DNA of 9,827 bases from Caldithrix sp. Its GTDB lineage: Bacteria > Zhuqueibacterota > Zhuqueibacteria > Oceanimicrobiales > Oceanimicrobiaceae. A program made the position numbers and the translations under genes. Under the pieces are notes generated by a model that made no database searches, was not told the DNA's origin, and was given only the letters and a program-made list of their open reading frames with translations. This document shows positions 7,890 through 9,827 of this stretch, in pieces (positions within the stretch are counted from its first letter, which is position 1; each line of letters opens with the position of its first letter). Location of the stretch: positions 1 to 9,827 of the forward strand of contig SMXE01000163.1 in assembly GCA_004357015.1 (NCBI GenBank), given 5' to 3'.

Positions 7890-8086
7890 GTATTAAATCC
7901 CTGTATGTTCTGTGTGGTTTAAAATCAAAGAGCGAATACTTATAATTAGGGAGCTTAGCTCTGGGCGCGTATTGCAGGCCTCACTTCTTTATGAAGTTCA
8001 GTGGACGCAAGAAACGTTCGGGCGGTGCCCACCGTGTCTAACGCGGTTCTTTGATTCTTCCACACCGAAGTACAGGGATTTTTTTT
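7890..8086 (+). ncRNA. ssrS: 6S RNA candidate
   Basis: 6S RNA binds the housekeeping RNA polymerase holoenzyme and mimics an open promoter. The transcript here, about 190 nt, folds the same way. The closing rod pairs AAATCCCTGTA (7895-7905) with TACAGGGATTT (8071-8081), then GTGTGG (7912-7917) with CCACAC (8060-8065), then AATCAAAG (7923-7930) with CTTTGATT (8049-8056), and GCG with CGC at its inner end. A large unpaired centre follows on both sides (about 7935-7966 and 8011-8041), with a small GGGC-GGT-GCCC hairpin on the 3' side. The tip is a terminal stem, TTGC/GCAA (7972-7975, 8007-8010) capped by ACTTC-TTTAT-GAAGT (7983-7997). Length, closing stem, central bubble and its own promoter all fit 6S. 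I recognise the fold, not a memorised sequence, so another structured RNA remains possible. Confidence 0.68.
8060..8086 (+). terminator. 3' end of the 6S-like RNA: closing strand plus T-run
   Basis: The 3' strand of the closing helix (CCACAC to TACAGGGA) runs straight into eight T residues at 8079-8086. The helix partner is about 160 bases upstream, so this is a long-range terminator-like end rather than a compact local hairpin. It marks a likely 3' end for the RNA; processing instead of termination cannot be excluded. Confidence 0.5.
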
Positions 8087-8263
8087 GACACCCCCCTCAG
8101 ATGCATGTTCCGCTCTATCCTGAAGCCACGATTTTCGAGTGATACTTTCGCTTTTTACTTGCTTATTTCTTGGGTTGCACTTTGCACCTGTGGCTTCGTC
8201 GCGCTGAGAATACTTCAGGATAGTCTATGCCTTATATTTTTTTTCAGATCAGAAAAATATTTC
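8087..8263. other. Spacer without recognisable features
   Basis: The spacer lies between the T-run of the 6S-like RNA and the promoter of the LacI-type gene. An open frame crosses it (8051-8401), but it begins inside the RNA gene, has no ribosome site, and its translation resembles no family I know. I see no repeats or RNA fold here. Confidence 0.5.
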
Positions 8264-8292
8264 TTGACAGAGACCACATTGTTTTATATGTT
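8264..8292 (+). promoter_or_regulatory. Promoter of the LacI-family gene
   Basis: A perfect -35 box TTGACA (8264-8269) is followed after 17 bases by TATGTT (8287-8292), four of six matches to the -10 consensus. Transcription would start near 8299, inside the palindrome at 8291-8310, leaving a leader of about 105 bases before the regulator start at 8405. The overlap of promoter and palindrome is what repression by steric block would need. Confidence 0.65.
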
Positions 8293-8310
8293 ATCGAAGC
8301 GCTTCGATAA
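8291..8310. promoter_or_regulatory. Perfect 20-bp palindromic operator, LacI/GalR type
   Basis: The bases TTATCGAAGCGCTTCGATAA equal their own reverse complement over all 20 positions. The core GAAGCGCTTC with a central CG step is the usual form of LacI/GalR operators, where hinge-helix leucines insert at the central CpG. It overlaps the -10 box and probable transcription start of the promoter serving a LacI-family gene, so autorepression is the natural reading. I saw no second copy elsewhere in the window. Confidence 0.82.
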
Positions 8311-8404
8311 ATATAGGTATATTGCATTTCGAATCGCCACTGTGTTCTGTGATCAGCCTCAACAGCCATTTTGCCATAATAAAATCGCTTTTATGTCTTA
8401 GCCA

Positions 8405-9454
8405 ATGTCTCCTACAATAAAAGATGTTGCACAAAAGGCAGGCGTTGCGTTGTCCACGGTTTCTCTGGTGATCAATCGCAAGTCAAACGTCAGGCAAGAA
8501 ACGAAAAAGCGGGTGGAAAACGCAATCGCCGAACTGAATTATCACCCACGCCGAACCGCCCGTGGCCTGGCCTCACAAAGAACATATAATCTTGGCTTTA
8601 TCCTTACCGAAGACCATTTCTCTCAGGCTGAGCCATTTTACACAAAGATATTTCTGGGCAGTGAGATCGAAGCTCGCAAACATCACTACTACATTTTGCT
8701 GACTACTGTACAAAAGAACTTTCGGCAAGGTGCGCCAATCCCACGATTCTTGCTGGAAAGAAATGTAGATGGTGTCATCCTGGCGGGCAAGGTGTCAAAT
8801 GGACTGATTGATTTTGTTCAAGGAATGGGTCTCCCACTAGTGATGATTGACTATACTACGCCTGCGTGTAAAGCTTCTACGGTTCTCATTGACAACTACG
8901 GAGGAGCTTGTGCGGCAGTGAATCAATTCATCAAAGAGGGGCATCGTGACATTGCTTTTGTCGGTGGCGAGGCAAGTCATCCAAGCTTAAGCGAGAGATT
9001 GAGAGGCTACAAGGCGGCGCTCCAGGACCAAGGCATACCAGTGAGAGATGCACTCATCAGCAACGCTGAACCGTATACGGGCGTTGACGATGGTCGTGAA
9101 GCCACGCGAAAACTGTTGGGTACCGGTGTTCCCTTCACTGCTGTTTTTGCCTCCAACGATACGATGGCTGTTGGCGTCATGAGATGTCTGAAGGAGAAAA
9201 ATCTAACCGTCCCGCGCGATGTGTCAGTTATTGGTTTTGACGATATCGAAGTATGCCTTCAGGTAGAGCCTTGCTTGTCCTCAGTGCGAGTCTTTAAGGA
9301 GGATCTGGGGGCTATCGCCGTACGGCGAATCGTGGAAAAAATAGAAGACGACAGGATGATGGTGAATCGAGTGTTGGTTCCTGTTGAGTTGGTGCTCAGA
9401 GAATCTACAGCGCGTGCCCCCCAGCAGGTCATTCAACGAATAGTTTCAGGGTAG
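8405..9454 (+). CDS. LacI/GalR family transcriptional regulator
   Basis: This is a ligand-responsive DNA-binding repressor of 349 residues, a normal family length. The helix-turn-helix lies at residues 3-24 (TIKDVAQKAGVALSTVSLVI), and the hinge helix at about 49-58 has ARGLAS with Leu55 for minor-groove insertion. A periplasmic-binding-protein-like sensor domain follows from about 61 to the end: NLGFI, NVDGVILAG (120-128), GHRDIAFVGG (179-188), ASNDTMAVGVM (249-259) and DVSVIGFDDIE (272-282). The recognition helix reads STVSLVINR where many relatives have STVSRVLN. The ATG at 8405 puts the helix-turn-helix at the usual distance from the N-terminus. There is no evident ribosome site, so translation may be weak. 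The effector is unknown; the dehydrogenase remnant 4 bases downstream suggests sugar or polyol metabolism. Confidence 0.95.
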   Translation: MSPTIKDVAQKAGVALSTVSLVINRKSNVRQETKKRVENAIAELNYHPRRTARGLASQRTYNLGFILTEDHFSQAEPFYTKIFLGSEIEARKHHYYILLTTVQKNFRQGAPIPRFLLERNVDGVILAGKVSNGLIDFVQGMGLPLVMIDYTTPACKASTVLIDNYGGACAAVNQFIKEGHRDIAFVGGEASHPSLSERLRGYKAALQDQGIPVRDALISNAEPYTGVDDGREATRKLLGTGVPFTAVFASNDTMAVGVMRCLKEKNLTVPRDVSVIGFDDIEVCLQVEPCLSSVRVFKEDLGAIAVRRIVEKIEDDRMMVNRVLVPVELVLRESTARAPQQVIQRIVSG

Positions 9455-9458
9455 AGCC

Positions 9459-9650
9459 ATGCAGGCCGCAGTTTTTCATGAACCTTACAACCTGGAGTTG
9501 GCGGATTGTCCCATGCCAAAGATGGGCAGTGCGGGCCTCCGAATTCAGGTCGAGGCTTTTGAAATTTGTGGTACAGATAAACACATCTATTAAGGCGAGG
9601 TCCCATCGTTCAAGTCGGCTATTAAACTTCAAATTTCACCCAATAGCTGA
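9459..9650 (+). pseudogene. Truncated zinc-dependent (MDR family) dehydrogenase, N-terminal remnant
   Basis: Starting from the ATG 4 bases after the regulator's stop, the frame reads MQAAVFHEPYNLELADCPMP, then after a few residues IQVEAFEICGTDKHIY. This is the N-terminus of a zinc-dependent medium-chain alcohol/sorbitol dehydrogenase: the MKAAVF-type start, the E.P.P strand, and VEA..ICGTD with the catalytic-zinc cysteine (Cys37). A TAA follows at 9591-9593, precisely where relatives continue with a residue before GEFP; the same frame after the stop reads GEVPSFKSAIK, then TGA at 9648-9650. Beyond that no family motif (such as the GHE zinc site) can be found, and the remaining 90% of a ~340-residue enzyme is absent. 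Active MDR enzymes need that missing part, so this is a decayed gene or insertion/deletion remnant. A sequencing error explains one stop but not the loss of downstream similarity. Confidence 0.8.
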
Positions 9651-9827
9651 TTTGATCCGTCTTTCGTCATGCGTTTGGATGCAGCCTTAAGGAGAAAGCA
9701 CAAAAAAATGACCATTTCCGGGGCAAGAATTCCGCCAATCGAGAGTGCTCACTCATTAGGTTTTGGGAATAGAGACATGCAATATAGTATTCATGTTCAG
9801 CATTTTTGAATTATTGAACAGTCTCAA
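9651..9827. other. Unassigned tail of the window
   Basis: No gene is recognised here. An AAGGAG-like site (9689-9694) lies 13 bases before an ATG at 9708 that opens only 33 codons (stop 9807-9809), with no family resemblance. A second ATG at 9793 opens a frame (MFSIFELLNSL) still open at the window edge, too short to judge; it could be the start of the next gene. The sequence is more AT-rich than the nuo region, and a mobile-element junction is possible but unproven. Confidence 0.4.

Noticed and set aside
8051..8401. 116-codon open frame on the plus strand
   Set aside because: It starts inside the 3' part of the 6S-like RNA, crosses promoter and operator, has no ribosome site, and its translation shows no family pattern.
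8393..8401. Two-codon upstream frame ATG-TCT-TAG just before the regulator start
   Set aside because: No ribosome site and too short to judge; an effect on translation of the regulator is speculation.
9478..9690. 70-codon open frame over the dehydrogenase remnant
   Set aside because: Different frame from the recognisable MDR N-terminus, and its translation has no family features.
1..9827. CRISPR arrays, tRNA or rRNA genes, intact insertion sequences
   Set aside because: No regularly spaced direct repeats, no cloverleaf or rRNA segments, and no transposase motifs were seen on reading both strands by eye.

Overview
The window is bacterial chromosomal DNA of roughly even base composition. It carries the end of a complex I (nuo) operon, a secreted peptidase, a three-gene minus-strand block, a long regulatory gap and a sugar-type regulator locus with a decayed gene behind it. 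The NuoM/NuoN pair, the slipin/NfeD pair, and the secreted M14 peptidase with a C-terminal regulatory-like domain fit a Gram-negative environmental lineage. I cannot name the taxon from the sequence alone; an FCB-type or candidate-phylum genome is only a guess.

Region 1 (1-2426, plus strand) is the 3' part of nuoM followed 12 bases later by complete nuoN, two proton-pumping membrane subunits of NADH:quinone oxidoreductase. nuoN appears to end the operon. Region 2 (2522-3961, plus) is an M14 zinc carboxypeptidase with an N-terminal export signal and a C-terminal beta-sandwich domain. It converges on region 3.

Region 3 (4011-7621, minus) reads nfeD (membrane ClpP-class protease with OB domain), then a slipin/SPFH protein, then a DEDDh-type exonuclease with TPR-like repeats resembling Bacillus YprB/MrfB. 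NfeD and slipin are a known functional pair in membrane quality control. The nuclease is 55 bases downstream and may be co-transcribed, but its usual helicase partner is not in the window. The 214-base spacer between nfeD and slipin is rich in inverted repeats.

Region 4 (7622-8404) has no protein gene that I accept. It contains a well-formed promoter and a roughly 190-nt transcript that folds into a long rod with an open middle and ends in a T-run. This is the architecture of 6S RNA, the RNA polymerase-binding regulator. Further right are a second promoter (perfect TTGACA box) and a perfect 20-bp palindrome with a central CG, covering the expected start of transcription.

Region 5 (8405-9827) is a LacI-family repressor, most likely autoregulated through that palindrome. 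Four bases after its stop comes the recognisable N-terminus of a zinc-dependent (MDR/sorbitol-type) dehydrogenase. It is interrupted by TAA after 44 codons and by TGA soon after, and then becomes unrecognisable. The regulator therefore seems to have lost the gene directly behind it. The last ~180 bases hold nothing I can identify.
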